DNA of 64,000 nucleotides from Aromatoleum aromaticum EbN1. Lineage in GTDB: Bacteria; Pseudomonadota; Gammaproteobacteria; Burkholderiales; Rhodocyclaceae. A program made the translations under genes and the position numbers. This document shows, in pieces, positions 51,961 to 61,646 of this stretch (position 1 is its first letter; each line of letters starts with the position of its first letter). The notes beneath the pieces were generated by a model. The model was not told the origin of the DNA. It ran no database searches and saw nothing but the letters and a program-made list of their open reading frames with translations. The stretch covers positions 806,001 through 870,000 of the forward strand of contig NC_006513.1 in assembly GCF_000025965.1 (NCBI RefSeq). The letters are read 5' to 3'.

Positions 51961-53357
51961 GACGCGCGCACCTCCGGCAGCCGCCGTGCCGCGGCGATGA
52001 ACACTTCGGCGCGATGCGCGTAGTTGCGGAACATGTCGAGGCTCGCGCAGGCGGGCGACAGCAGCACCGCGTCGCCGGGCTGCGCCTGCTCGCTGGCGCG
52101 AACGACGGCGGCATCGAGATCGGGTGCATGTTCGAGCGCGACGGCCGACCCTTGCAGCGCGGACTCGATGCGCGGGGCATCCCGCCCGATCAGCACCACC
52201 GCCCGCGCACGGCGCACAACGGCTTCGCGCAGCGGCGAAAAATCCTGCCCCTTGCCGTCGCCGCCGGCGATCAGCACGACCGGGCAGTCCATCCCGTCGA
52301 GCGCAGCCACGGTAGCGCCGACGTTGGTACCTTTGGAGTCGTCATAGAAGCGCACGCCGTCGCTGCGCTCGGCGACCAGCTCGACCCGGTGCGGCAGGCC
52401 GCGAAACGCGACGACAGCGCCTGTCAGGCGTTGCGGCGCGATGCCCAGGCCGCCTTCGCACAAGGCCAGCGCGGCCAGCGTATTGGCGGCGTTGTGCCTG
52501 CCGGCAAGAGGCAGGTCGGCCAGCGCGAGCAGGCGCTCCCGGCCGCGCACCAGCCACGCTGCGCCGGCGACCTCCACGAGCCCGTAGTCGTCCGTCGCCG
52601 CCGGCGCCGAAGCGCCGAACCGGATCAGCGAGCGTCCGGGCAAGGCCATCGCCGCCACCCGTGCGTCGTCGCGGTTGAGCACCTGCACGCCGCGGCCCTC
52701 GAAGATCGCGGCCTTGGTGGCAGCGTATTCGTCGAGGCCGGCATAGCGATCGAGATGGTCATCGGTGACGTTGAGCACTGTCGCGGCTTCGGGATCGAGC
52801 GCATGCATCGTCTCGATCTGGAAGCTCGACAGCTCGAGCACCCAGCATTCGGGCAGCGGTGCGCCCTGTGCCAGCCTGTCCATCAGCACGTCGAGAGCGG
52901 CCGGGCTGATGTTGCCCGCCGCCACCGCGTCCAGCCCTGCCGCTTGCGCGAGAGCCGCGGTGAGCGCGGTAGTGGTGGTCTTGCCGTTCGTGCCGGTGAT
53001 CGCAAGGATGCGAGTCTGCGCACGCACCCCGAGTTCGTCGAGCGCCTGGGCGAGCAGGCTCATTTCGCCGGTGAGCGGCAATCCGCGGTGGCGCGCTTCG
53101 GCGGCGATGCCGATACGCGGGTCGACCCCCGGACTGAGCGCGACCAGGTCGATACCGCTCAGCACCTCGGCGCCAAAGTTGCCGACGACGATCTCGGCCA
53201 GCGGGGCATCGGCACGCAGCGTGTCGAGGCCGGGAGGTGTCTGCCGGCTGTCGGCAACCCGCAGGCGCGCGCCGCGCAGCGCGCACCAGCGTGCCATCGC
53301 CAGCCCGGACTCGCCCAGCCCGAGAACCAGAACGTGTTTTCCGGTCAGTGCGCTCAT
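51957..53357 (-). CDS. murD: UDP-MurNAc-L-alanine--D-glutamate ligase
   Basis: A 466-aa Mur ligase that adds D-Glu. [17 protein letters not shown], the ATP loop [17 protein letters not shown] and [17 protein letters not shown] are present. The frame extends far upstream across mraY, but [13 protein letters not shown] overlaps the mraY stop as ATGA and is the real start. Confidence 0.96.
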   Translation of the reverse strand: MSALTGKHVLVLGLGESGLAMARWCALRGARLRVADSRQTPPGLDTLRADAPLAEIVVGNFGAEVLSGIDLVALSPGVDPRIGIAAEARHRGLPLTGEMSLLAQALDELGVRAQTRILAITGTNGKTTTTALTAALAQAAGLDAVAAGNISPAALDVLMDRLAQGAPLPECWVLELSSFQIETMHALDPEAATVLNVTDDHLDRYAGLDEYAATKAAIFEGRGVQVLNRDDARVAAMALPGRSLIRFGASAPAATDDYGLVEVAGAAWLVRGRERLLALADLPLAGRHNAANTLAALALCEGGLGIAPQRLTGAVVAFRGLPHRVELVAERSDGVRFYDDSKGTNVGATVAALDGMDCPVVLIAGGDGKGQDFSPLREAVVRRARAVVLIGRDAPRIESALQGSAVALEHAPDLDAAVVRASEQAQPGDAVLLSPACASLDMFRNYAHRAEVFIAAARRLPEVRAS

Positions 53358-54442
53358 CGCAGCTTCAGCGTCGACAGGCCGAACAGCACCAGCATGATCG
53401 TGATGATCCAGAAGCGGACCACGACCTGGGTTTCCTTCCAGCCGCCCAGCTCGTAGTGGTGATGAAGCGGCGCCATGCGGAAAATGCGCTTGCCGCCGCT
53501 GGCCTTGAAATACAGCACCTGGACCATCACCGACAGTGTCTCGGCGACGAACAGCCCGCCCATAATGAACAGCACGATCTCCTGCCGCACGACGACCGCG
53601 ACCGTGCCGAGCGCCGCGCCGAGCGCGAGCGCGCCGACGTCGCCCATGAACACTTCGGCCGGATACGCGTTGAACCACAGGAAGCCGAGCCCGGCGCCGG
53701 CCAGCGCGCCGCAGAACACCGCGAGTTCGCCGGCGCCGGCGATGTACGGCACGCCGAGGTATTTCGAGAACCCGGCATGGCCGGCGACATAGGCGAAGAT
53801 CGCCAGAGCGCCGGCGACCATCACCGTCGGCATGATCGCGAGGCCGTCGAGGCCGTCGGTGAGGTTCACCGAGTGGCTCGTGCCGTTGATGACGAAATAC
53901 GACAGCGCGACGAAGCCCAGCATCCCGAGCGGGTACGACACGGCCTTGAAGAACGGCACGATCAGCTCGGTCTGCGCCGGTTCGTTGGCCGTCAGGCCGA
54001 GGAACAGCGCCGCGGCGAGCGCGATCAGCGAGGTCCACAGATATTTCCAGCGGCTCGCGAGCCCTTTCGGATCGCGATGCACGACCTTGCGCCAGTCATC
54101 GACCCAGCCCACCGCGCCGAAACCGAGCGTCACCAGCAGCGTCACCCACACGTACTGGTTGCGCAGGTCGCCCCACAACAGTGTCGTGACGGCGATCGCG
54201 ATGATGATCAGCGCACCGCCCATCGTCGGCGTGCCGGCCTTCGTCAGGTGGGATTTGGGCCCGTCGTCGCGTACCGCCTGGCCGATCTTCTTCGCCGCGA
54301 GCCAGCGGATCACCGCCGGACCGCACGCGAACGAGATCAGCAGCGCGGTCATCGCGGCCATGACCGTGCGCAACGTGATGTAGCCGAACACATTGAAGGC
54401 GCGGATGTCCTGGCCCAGCCAGAGGGCGAATTCGAGCAGCAT
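53354..54442 (-). CDS. mraY: Phospho-MurNAc-pentapeptide transferase MraY
   Basis: A 362-aa membrane enzyme with ten helices that makes lipid I from UDP-MurNAc-pentapeptide and undecaprenyl phosphate. [12 protein letters not shown], the catalytic Asp regions VDDWRKV and [10 protein letters not shown], and [13 protein letters not shown] are intact. It lies 3 bases after murF. Confidence 0.97.
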   Translation of the reverse strand: MLLEFALWLGQDIRAFNVFGYITLRTVMAAMTALLISFACGPAVIRWLAAKKIGQAVRDDGPKSHLTKAGTPTMGGALIIIAIAVTTLLWGDLRNQYVWVTLLVTLGFGAVGWVDDWRKVVHRDPKGLASRWKYLWTSLIALAAALFLGLTANEPAQTELIVPFFKAVSYPLGMLGFVALSYFVINGTSHSVNLTDGLDGLAIMPTVMVAGALAIFAYVAGHAGFSKYLGVPYIAGAGELAVFCGALAGAGLGFLWFNAYPAEVFMGDVGALALGAALGTVAVVVRQEIVLFIMGGLFVAETLSVMVQVLYFKASGGKRIFRMAPLHHHYELGGWKETQVVVRFWIITIMLVLFGLSTLKLR

Positions 54443-54445
54443 CGA

Positions 54446-55849
54446 TTACTTTGTTTCCGTTGAGGGGGCGCCATTGTGCACCGCCGCAAGGGCGTCCGCC
54501 ACCCGTTCCATGCGCATGAAGCGCGAGCCTTTGACGAGCACCACGGTGTCACCATCGAGCTTTCTCGTCAGCGCCGCGACCAGCGCTTCGACGCTCGCGA
54601 AATGATGCCCGCCGCCGCCGAAGTTGCTCGCCGCCACCGCGCTCATTTCGCCGAGCGCGAACAGCGCGTCCACGCCCTTGCTTTTGGCATAGCCGCCGAT
54701 CTCGTCGTGCACCTGCGCACTGGTCCAGCCGATTTCGCCCATGTCGCCAAGGACCAGGATCTTCTGCCCCGGAGTGGCCGCGAGCACGTCGATCCCGGCG
54801 CGCAGCGAATCGGGATTCGCGTTGTAGCTGTCGTCGAGGACCACCGCGCCGTTCGGCCCGGCCCGCCGCTGCAGCCGTCCCCGTGTGCCCGTGTAGGCCG
54901 CGAGTCCTTCAGCGACCGCTTCGGGACTCGCTCCCGCGGCGAGGCACGCCGCAGCGGCCCCGGTCGCGTTCCTGGCGTTGTGTTCGCCCGGCACCTGCAG
55001 GTCGACGGCGATGCGCCCCGCCGGAGTCGTCATGACGAGGTGGGAGCCCAGGCCGCGCAGCGTGCATTCGCCGGCAACATCGGCGCGGGGCGTGAGCGAA
55101 AAGACCAGCGTGCGCCGCGCCGCGTTGAGCTCCCGCCAGTACCCCGCCTGCGTATCGTCGGCGTTGATGACTGCGACACCGTCCGGCCCGAGCGCCTCGT
55201 AGATCGCGCCCTTTTCGCGGGCGATCCCGATCACCGTGCCCATCCCCTGCAGATGCGCGCGCTGCGCATTCGTCACGACCGCGACGGTGGGCCGCGCGAG
55301 GCCGGCGAGGTAGGCGATTTCACCGGGGCGGTTCATGCCCATCTCGACGATCGCCGCACGGTGACTGCTGCGCAGTTCGAGCAGCGTCAGCGGCAGGCCG
55401 ATGTCGTTGTTCAGGTTGCCGGCCGTCGCCAGTACCGCTTCCGCGCCGTGGCCGTCGCGCCGGGCCTGCGCGCGCAGGACCGCGGTGCACATTTCCTTGA
55501 CCGTGGTCTTGCCGTTGCTGCCGGTGACCCCGATCACGGGCAGTTCGAAGCGCGCCCGCCAGTGTGCGGCGAGCCGTCCGAGGGCCAGCCGCGTATCCTC
55601 GACGACGAGCAGCGGCAACGGCGACGGCACGGGTTGCGTGCCGGCCCATCGCGCATCGACGAGCGCCGCTGCGGCCCCGTCGGCCGCCGCCTGAACGACG
55701 AATTCATGCCCGTCGAAGCGTTCGCCGCGCAGCGCAACGAAAAGCTGCCCGGCTTTGATCTTCCGGCTGTCGGTTCCCACCGAGCTGAAATTACCCGGCA
55801 TCGTCGCGACGACACCCAGAGCTTGCGCCGCTTCGTGCAGCGTCATCAT
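54446..55849 (-). CDS. murF: UDP-MurNAc-tripeptide--D-Ala-D-Ala ligase
   Basis: A 467-aa Mur ligase that finishes the pentapeptide precursor. The ATP loop is GVTGSNGKTTVKEMCTAVL, with HNARNATGAAAACL and LDDSYNANPDSLRAGID. There are two adjacent ATGs (55849 and 55846). The first overlaps the murE stop as ATGA. Confidence 0.96.
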   Translation of the reverse strand: MMTLHEAAQALGVVATMPGNFSSVGTDSRKIKAGQLFVALRGERFDGHEFVVQAAADGAAAALVDARWAGTQPVPSPLPLLVVEDTRLALGRLAAHWRARFELPVIGVTGSNGKTTVKEMCTAVLRAQARRDGHGAEAVLATAGNLNNDIGLPLTLLELRSSHRAAIVEMGMNRPGEIAYLAGLARPTVAVVTNAQRAHLQGMGTVIGIAREKGAIYEALGPDGVAVINADDTQAGYWRELNAARRTLVFSLTPRADVAGECTLRGLGSHLVMTTPAGRIAVDLQVPGEHNARNATGAAAACLAAGASPEAVAEGLAAYTGTRGRLQRRAGPNGAVVLDDSYNANPDSLRAGIDVLAATPGQKILVLGDMGEIGWTSAQVHDEIGGYAKSKGVDALFALGEMSAVAASNFGGGGHHFASVEALVAALTRKLDGDTVVLVKGSRFMRMERVADALAAVHNGAPSTETK

Positions 55850-57354
55850 TGGTCTGCTCCCTGGCTTCGATTCCATGCATGCACCGCAAGTCGCGCCTGC
55901 TCGACGTCGGAGAACGGCAAGCGCACGCCCAGCACCTCCTGGTAAGGCTCATGCCCCTTGCCGGCGAGCACGATCACGTCGTTGGCTCCCGCTTCGCCGA
56001 CCGCGATGCGGATCGCCTGGGCGCGATCGACGATCCGTTCGGCGTTGGGACCAGCGCCCCGCACGATCGCGTCGATGATCTTCAGCGGATCCTCGCTGCG
56101 CGGGTTGTCGCTGGTGACGATGACGCGGTCGGCAAGCGCGCGCGCGACATCTCCCATCATCGGCCGCTTGCCCGCGTCGCGGTCACCCCCGCAGCCGAAC
56201 ACGCACACCAGGCGCCCGCCCCGCCCCTGCGCCGTGCTGCGCACCGCTTCGAGCACCTGGGCGAGCGCGTCGGGCGAGTGCGCGTAGTCGATGACCACCA
56301 GCGGCTCGCCGACGCCGCCCACCAGCTGCATGCGCCCGGCAGGCGGCGTCAGCCGCGACACGCTCCGCACGATATCGTCCATCGGCACATCGCGAACCAG
56401 CAGCGATCCGATCACCGCCATCAGGTTCGAGACATTGAATGGTGCGACCATGCGCACCTGCACTGTGTGGTGCCCGCCGTCCCAGCCAAGCACGAAGCGC
56501 AGGCCCGACGGAACGTTCTGCTCACTCGCGGCGACCAGCACGCGCGCGCCCGGCACCGCGTCGGCACGCTCGACGAAGCGCGTATAGCCGATCACCGGCA
56601 TGCCGCTCGCCGCGAGCCGCCGCGCCTGGGCGAGGCCGAAGTCGTCGTCGAAATTGATCACCGCAGCACCGATGCCCGGCAGGTCGAACAGCCGCGCCTT
56701 GGCAACGGCATAGCTTTCCATGCTGCTGTGGTAATCGAGATGATCGCGGGTCAGGTTCGTAAACACCGCGACGTCGAACTCGACGCCATTGACGCGCTCC
56801 TGGTCGAGCCCGATCGAGGACACTTCCATCGCTGCCGCGCCGGCACTCTCCGCGACGAACGCGGCGAGCATGCGGTGCACTTCGAGCGCGTCGGGCGTCG
56901 TGTTGCCGCTATCGACGAGCTCGCCGGGGAAACCGCAGCCCAGCGTGCCGATGACGCCGCAGCGCAGGCCGAGCCCGGCGAGCGCGGCGGCGAGCCACTG
57001 GCTCACTGTCGTCTTGCCGTTGGTCCCCGTCACCCCGGCGACCCACAGCTTGCTCGACGGACAGCCGTGGATCTCGTGCGCGAGGAAGCCGCCGAGGCTG
57101 CGCAGGCCCGACACCGGCAGGGCCGGCACCGACAGCGCTTCGAGCCGCATGCCGTCGCTGTCGTCCCACAGCACCGCGGCAGCGCCGCGCTCGATCGCGG
57201 CGGCAACGTAGCGCCGGCCGTCAGCTGCGAATCCGGGCCACGCGGCAAACAGCTCGCCGGGTTGCAGGCGACGCGAGTCGGCGGTGATGCCGTGCGCGAC
57301 GACACCGGACAGCCGCAGCCGTTCGAGGATTTCACGGGCGCGGGCGGCGCTCAC
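55846..57354 (-). CDS. murE: UDP-MurNAc-dipeptide--meso-DAP ligase
   Basis: A 502-aa Mur ligase that adds the third residue. The ATP loop is [19 protein letters not shown]. The DNPRSEDP motif specifies meso-diaminopimelate, as in Gram-negative murein. The start is a GTG overlapping the ftsI stop as GTGA. Confidence 0.97.
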   Translation of the reverse strand: MSAARAREILERLRLSGVVAHGITADSRRLQPGELFAAWPGFAADGRRYVAAAIERGAAAVLWDDSDGMRLEALSVPALPVSGLRSLGGFLAHEIHGCPSSKLWVAGVTGTNGKTTVSQWLAAALAGLGLRCGVIGTLGCGFPGELVDSGNTTPDALEVHRMLAAFVAESAGAAAMEVSSIGLDQERVNGVEFDVAVFTNLTRDHLDYHSSMESYAVAKARLFDLPGIGAAVINFDDDFGLAQARRLAASGMPVIGYTRFVERADAVPGARVLVAASEQNVPSGLRFVLGWDGGHHTVQVRMVAPFNVSNLMAVIGSLLVRDVPMDDIVRSVSRLTPPAGRMQLVGGVGEPLVVIDYAHSPDALAQVLEAVRSTAQGRGGRLVCVFGCGGDRDAGKRPMMGDVARALADRVIVTSDNPRSEDPLKIIDAIVRGAGPNAERIVDRAQAIRIAVGEAGANDVIVLAGKGHEPYQEVLGVRLPFSDVEQARLAVHAWNRSQGADQ

Positions 57355-59105
57355 ATGCCCCCCCGTGCAGTTCGTGCCTGTTCCGCCTTGCCGGCGACCT
57401 GCAGCGGAACGAGCGGCGCATCCGGCGCCACGCCCAGAACTCGCAACGCCCCTTCGGTGATCTGCGCGAAAATCGGCGCCGCGACCGTCCCGCCAAAATA
57501 TTGACCGGCAGAAGGTTCATCGATCATCACCGCTACGATAATTCGCGGATCGGACGCCGGGGCGAAGCCGACAAAGGACGATACATATTTGTTCGCGTAT
57601 CGCCCGCCTTCGAGCTTGTGCGCCGTGCCGGTCTTGCCGGCCACGCGGTAGCCGCGGATCTGCGCGCGCGGCGCGGTGCCTCCGGGGCCAGCCGCGAGTT
57701 CGAGCATGTAACGCATCTCGCGCGCCGTGTCGACCGAATACACGCGTTTGCCGGCAGCCAGAGGGGTGTCGACGCGCGTCAGCGAAAGCGGCAGCAGTTC
57801 GCCGTCGCGCGCGAACGCGAGATAGGCATGCGCCATCTGGATGAGGCTGACGGATATCCCGTGGCCGAACGACATCGTCGCCTGCTCGATCGGCTTCCAC
57901 GTCTTCACCGGACGCAGCCGTCCGCTCGCTTCGCCGGGAAACCCGAGATCGAGCGGAGCGCCGAAACCGAGCTCGTTGAACATGCGCCACATTTCCTCCG
58001 GCGCGAGGTTCATCGCCATTTTGACGGTGCCGACGTTCGACGATTTCTGGATCACTTCCGCGACGGTCAGCGGGCCGTGCCGGTGCGAGTCGGAAATCGT
58101 CGACCGCCCGATCGACACTCGCCCCGGCGTGGTGTCGATGACGGTGGTCGGCTCGACCTTGCCGCGATCGAGTGCGAGTCCGACGATGAAAGGCTTCATC
58201 GTCGAGCCGGGCTCGTATGTGTCCGTGAACACGCGGTTGCGCAATTGCGCACCGCTGAGGTTGGTACGGTTGTTCGGGTTGTAGGTCGGCGCATTGACCA
58301 GCGCCAGCACTTCGCCGGTGCGCACGTCGAGCACCACCGCGGCGCCCGCCTTGGCCTTGTGCGTCTGCATCGCCTGGTTCAGCGCAGAGTGGGCGAGATA
58401 CTGGATCTTGGCGTCCATCGCCAGCACGAGGTCCTGGCCGTCGTGCGGCGGACGGATCGCCTCGACATCCTCGACGACCTGGCCGCGCCGGTCGCGGATG
58501 ACCCGCCGCGCTCCCGGCGTGCCGGTCAGCAGCTTGTCGAACGCGAGCTCGACGCCTTCCTGGCCCTTGTCGTCGACACCGGTGAAACCGAGCACATGCG
58601 CCATCACTTCGCCGCCCGGGTAGTAGCGTCGGTATTCCTGCTGCTGGTGGATGCCGGGAAGCTTCAGCGCGGCCACTTCCTGCGCCAGTTCGGGCGGCAA
58701 CTGGCGCTTCAGGTAGACGAAGTCGTGACTGGTCGCGAGCCGTCCGTTCAGCTCATCCACACTCGTCTCGAGCAGCTCGGCGAGCTTGCGCGCGTCGGCC
58801 GGCGACAGCCGCGCATCCGACGGAATCGCCCAGATCGAGCGCACCGGCGTGCTGATCGCCAGCACGTCGCCATGGCGGTCGATGACGCGGCCCCGCGTCG
58901 CCGGCACCTCGATCGCGCGGGCGTAGCGCGATTCACCCTTCGCCTGCAGGAACTCGTTGTTGAACCCCTGCAGATACAGCGCACGCCCGACCAGCGCCAA
59001 CAGGCAGGCGAGAAGGCAGGACATCACCAGCCGCGAACGCCAGGCCGGAAGGCCATTCTTCAGCAGCGGATTGTGGTTGAAGGGCAACGGACGCTGTTTC
59101 CTCAT
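57351..59105 (-). CDS. ftsI: Septal transpeptidase FtsI (PBP3)
   Basis: A 584-aa class B penicillin-binding protein. After a basic tail there is one membrane helix (about 28-48), then the pedestal domain (EVPATRGRVIDRHGDVLAIS) and the transpeptidase domain. Active-site motifs are EPGSTMKPF with Ser301, SSN, and KTGT near residue 492. The 65-codon open frame upstream has no coding character. It lies 10 bases after ftsL. Confidence 0.97.
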   Translation of the reverse strand: MRKQRPLPFNHNPLLKNGLPAWRSRLVMSCLLACLLALVGRALYLQGFNNEFLQAKGESRYARAIEVPATRGRVIDRHGDVLAISTPVRSIWAIPSDARLSPADARKLAELLETSVDELNGRLATSHDFVYLKRQLPPELAQEVAALKLPGIHQQQEYRRYYPGGEVMAHVLGFTGVDDKGQEGVELAFDKLLTGTPGARRVIRDRRGQVVEDVEAIRPPHDGQDLVLAMDAKIQYLAHSALNQAMQTHKAKAGAAVVLDVRTGEVLALVNAPTYNPNNRTNLSGAQLRNRVFTDTYEPGSTMKPFIVGLALDRGKVEPTTVIDTTPGRVSIGRSTISDSHRHGPLTVAEVIQKSSNVGTVKMAMNLAPEEMWRMFNELGFGAPLDLGFPGEASGRLRPVKTWKPIEQATMSFGHGISVSLIQMAHAYLAFARDGELLPLSLTRVDTPLAAGKRVYSVDTAREMRYMLELAAGPGGTAPRAQIRGYRVAGKTGTAHKLEGGRYANKYVSSFVGFAPASDPRIIVAVMIDEPSAGQYFGGTVAAPIFAQITEGALRVLGVAPDAPLVPLQVAGKAEQARTARGGM

Positions 59106-59115
59106 GCGTACGTCC

Positions 59116-59409
59116 TCACTTCGGCAGCCCTGGGTCGGCGGACTCGTGCCCTCCCCCCACCGTGAGCACCTGTCCCGGTGCAGGAGGACGCATGCCGATC
59201 CGTTCGCGCGCGATCTTCTCGACCCGCGCGTGCGCGGCCCAAGTGCTTTGTTCGAGCTGCAGTTGCCCCCACTCGACTTCCAGGCCCTGGGCGCGCGCAT
59301 GTTCCCGCTCGAGCTCCGAGAACAGCTTGCGCGCCTGATGCTGGGATGCGACCACCCCGAGCGCGCTGCTCACGACGAGCGCGACCAGAAAGGCGTCCAC
59401 GCGAATCAT
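59116..59409 (-). CDS. ftsL: Cell division protein FtsL
   Basis: A 97-aa bitopic protein. One N-terminal membrane helix (about 5-22) is followed by a leucine-zipper-like coiled coil ([20 protein letters not shown]) and the conserved [10 protein letters not shown]. It forms the FtsQLB complex. Its start overlaps the rsmH stop as ATGA. Confidence 0.93.
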   Translation of the reverse strand: MIRVDAFLVALVVSSALGVVASQHQARKLFSELEREHARAQGLEVEWGQLQLEQSTWAAHARVEKIARERIGMRPPAPGQVLTVGGGHESADPGLPK

Positions 59410-60344
59410 GCCGCGCCCCCGGTCCGCTCGGCGACGCGCATCACTGCGCTGCGCGAGCGCGGGTTGGCCGCGACTTCGCCCGGCCCCGGCCGCTGGCTCT
59501 TGCCGACGAGCCGCAGGCGCGGCTGCGGCAGCTCGGCCGCTCGCAGCGGCAGACGCGACGGCAGCTGCGGCGGACGCGATTCATCCCGCATGAAGCGCTT
59601 GACGATGCGGTCTTCGAGCGAGTGGAAACTGATCGCCACCAGCCGGCCGCCGGGCTTGAGCCGCTCGACCGCAGCCGGCAGCACTAGCGACAGCTCTTCG
59701 AGCTCCTGATTGATGAAAATCCGTAGAGCTTGAAAGCTGCGCGTCGCCGGGTGCTGCCCCGGCTCGCGTGTACGGACCGCTTTTTCCACGATCTCGGCAA
59801 GCTGTCGAGTGCTTGCGACAGCCCCCCCTGCCCGAGCAGCTGCAATCGCCTTTGCAATCGCATAAGCAAACCGTTCTTCCCCATAATCCCTCAGCACCTC
59901 GGTGATTTGCGCGACCGATGCATCGGCCAGCCATTGCGCCACGGTCTGCCCGCGGCTCGTATCCATCCGCATGTCCAGCGGCGCGTCGAAACGAAAACTC
60001 ATGCCCCGCGCCGCCTCGTCGAGCTGCGGCGACGACACGCCCAGATCGAGCAATACACCGTCGACGTGTTCCAGCCCGAGCCGGTCAAGCTCCTCGGCGA
60101 ACGCGCTGAACGGCGCGTGGACGGCGGTCAGTCGCGGATCGGGCAACGCGCGGGCGACCTCGATCGCGCGCGGATCGCGATCGAACGCGATCAGCCGTCC
60201 GTCGGCATCGAGCTTCGCAAGAATTGCCCTGCTGTGGCCGCCCCGGCCGAACGTGCCATCGACATAGACGCCGCCCGGCCTGATCGCCAACGCCTCGACG
60301 GCCTCCGCGAGCAGCACGGTGACATGTTGCGGAGCGGCACTCAC
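59406..60344 (-). CDS. rsmH: 16S rRNA (cytosine1402-N4)-methyltransferase
   Basis: A 312-aa SAM-dependent methyltransferase (formerly MraW). The start [20 protein letters not shown], the SAM motif [34 protein letters not shown] and the C-terminal [15 protein letters not shown] are typical. The GTG start overlaps the mraZ stop as GTGA. The frame continues upstream to 60662, but that is a shadow of mraZ. Confidence 0.96.
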   Translation of the reverse strand: MSAAPQHVTVLLAEAVEALAIRPGGVYVDGTFGRGGHSRAILAKLDADGRLIAFDRDPRAIEVARALPDPRLTAVHAPFSAFAEELDRLGLEHVDGVLLDLGVSSPQLDEAARGMSFRFDAPLDMRMDTSRGQTVAQWLADASVAQITEVLRDYGEERFAYAIAKAIAAARAGGAVASTRQLAEIVEKAVRTREPGQHPATRSFQALRIFINQELEELSLVLPAAVERLKPGGRLVAISFHSLEDRIVKRFMRDESRPPQLPSRLPLRAAELPQPRLRLVGKSQRPGPGEVAANPRSRSAVMRVAERTGGAA

Positions 60345-60784
60345 AGCGCCAGGCTCTCGAATCCGGGGGGTAGCGCGTCGCCCGTCAGCGCCAGCATCGC
60401 CTCCTGCTGCGCCTGCCAGCCCGCATCGGACCAAAGCTCGAAATGCGCTCCCTGACCGACCAGCCAGACCTGCTTTTCGAGTTGCGCCCATTGCCGCAGC
60501 GATCCGGCGAGCAGCACCCGCCCGGCGGCATCGAGGCCTTCCTCCTGGGCAAAACCGACCAGCAAGCGCTTGAATGCAGAGGTGCGCGGATCGAAGCCGG
60601 GCATCGCCGCAATCCGGTCGCGAATCGGTTCCCATGCCGACAGCGGATAAACGAGCAGGCACTTGTGGGGGTGGGCGGTGATCACCAGGGGCGCGCCGTC
60701 AGGGACGAGTGCGTCACGGTGCCGAGCCGGAATCGCGAGGCGACCCTTCGCATCGAGACTGAGCGCAATGGCTCCCTGGAACAT
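60341..60784 (-). CDS. mraZ: Transcriptional regulator MraZ
   Basis: A 147-aa protein with two SpoVT-AbrB-type halves ([18 protein letters not shown] and [18 protein letters not shown]). It heads the dcw cluster and in enteric bacteria represses it by binding spaced TGGGN repeats. Exactly such repeats lie just upstream at 60832-60856. GGGGGA precedes the ATG. Confidence 0.95.
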   Translation of the reverse strand: MFQGAIALSLDAKGRLAIPARHRDALVPDGAPLVITAHPHKCLLVYPLSAWEPIRDRIAAMPGFDPRTSAFKRLLVGFAQEEGLDAAGRVLLAGSLRQWAQLEKQVWLVGQGAHFELWSDAGWQAQQEAMLALTGDALPPGFESLAL

Positions 60785-60831
60785 TCATCCCCCGCAATTC
60801 TTCTTCGAGTGAAACGTCGTATGACACTTTG

Positions 60832-60856
60832 ACCCACCAATCCCCACCGGTTCCCA
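60832..60856 (-). promoter_or_regulatory. MraZ operator: three TGGGN repeats with 5-base spacers
   Basis: On the minus strand TGGGA-N5-TGGGG-N5-TGGGT occupies 60856 to 60832. The spacing and sequence match the MraZ recognition pattern described in E. coli. The first repeat touches the -10 box, which fits autorepression. Confidence 0.8.
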
Positions 60857-60884
60857 CTCTAGAGGAAAGGTAAACCCCGGTCAA
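60856..60884 (-). promoter_or_regulatory. Sigma-70 promoter of mraZ and the dcw cluster
   Basis: The minus strand has TTGACC (60884-60879), a 17-base spacer and TAGAGT (60861-60856). It is followed by the MraZ repeats and lies 72 bases upstream of the mraZ ATG. It is the best promoter seen for the 15-gene division and murein cluster. Confidence 0.7.
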
Positions 60885-61029
60885 GCCGCGAGAACGGACT
60901 TTTCCGTTGCGACACAATGACTTATGGAAAATATGAAGACTCCGTATAAACCCTGAAAAATCAAGGCCTATAACGGATTTCAATGAATAATGGATAAAAT
61001 GCAGGTAGGAATTACCCGATGTAGGGCTA

Positions 61030-61042
61030 CCCCTTAACGGGG
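61030..61042 (-). terminator. Weak hairpin downstream of rnpB
   Basis: CCCC-TTAAC-GGGG is a 4-bp stem about 27 bases past the RNase P RNA end, without a T-run. The rest of 60885-61068 is AT-rich and shows no gene. Confidence 0.25.
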
Positions 61043-61068
61043 ATGACAAGGTACTTGCCCGAAGGGAT

Positions 61069-61496
61069 GGGAAGTTCGCCGATAAGCCGGGTTCTGTCGA
61101 GCGCCTGCGACTCGCATCACAGGCACCGGGCAGTCATTCCTCTGGGCGCCGCGTTGCCGCGGCGCTCAAGCAGCCTACCCGGGAACAGCGCGAGCCACGC
61201 CATTGCTCCCCTATTTGGCCTTGCCCCGGATGGGGTTTGCCGTGCCAGTCCTGTCGCCAGTCCTGCGGTGGGCTCTTACCCGACGAGGCTTGCACCCCGT
61301 CCGCAACGACGCTCGACGCGCGCTGCGCACCATTTCACCCTTGCCTGATCTCCTCGCGGAGCCATCGGCGGTTTGCTTTCTGTTGCACTTTCCGTCGCCT
61401 CACGACGCCCGGCCGTTAGCCGGCATCCTGCTCTGCGGGGCCCGGACTTTCCTCCACGCACACAAGTGCACGCAGCGACTGCCTGGCGAACTTCCC
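61069..61496 (-). ncRNA. rnpB: RNase P RNA, bacterial type A
   Basis: The reverse strand shows the conserved pieces in order: GGGAAGTTCGCC at the 5' end, GAGGAAAGTCCGGGC, GTGCAACAGAAAGCAAACCG, the region GGCAAACCCC, and ACAGAACCCGGCTTATCGG near the 3' end. The ends GGGAAGTTCGCC and GGCGAACTTCCC pair as P1. About 428 nt is longer than the E. coli RNA (377), mostly in the P12 region. It is the catalytic part of the tRNA 5'-maturation enzyme. Confidence 0.95.
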
Positions 61497-61502
61497 GCGG
61501 CG

Positions 61503-61508
61503 ATTATA
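61503..61508 (-). promoter_or_regulatory. rnpB -10 box
   Basis: A perfect TATAAT on the minus strand lies 6 bases before the predicted 5' end of the RNase P RNA (61496). No recognisable -35 is found at 16-18 bases. Confidence 0.65.
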
Positions 61509-61517
61509 CGCGCGCGC

Positions 61518-61634
61518 TCACTGCACCGCGGGGATAAAAGCGGCAGCGCCTTCCTGCAGTTCGAACGTGCCGGCAAGCGGCCCCGGCAGCGTACCGGCGG
61601 CGACAAGGGCTCGCAGCACGACGGACGGGCTCAT
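61518..61634 (-). CDS. Possible 38-aa ORF between pyrC and rnpB
   Basis: The frame reads MSPSVVLRALVAAGTLPGPL and ends AAAFIPAVQ. It starts 13 bases after the pyrC stop with AGGA 7 bases before the ATG. It stops just before the rnpB -10 box. Codons have high third-position GC like the real genes here. It may be a small protein or the remnant of a longer gene. No family is recognised. Confidence 0.4.
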   Translation of the reverse strand: MSPSVVLRALVAAGTLPGPLAGTFELQEGAAAFIPAVQ

Positions 61635-61646
61635 CGCGAGGTCCTG

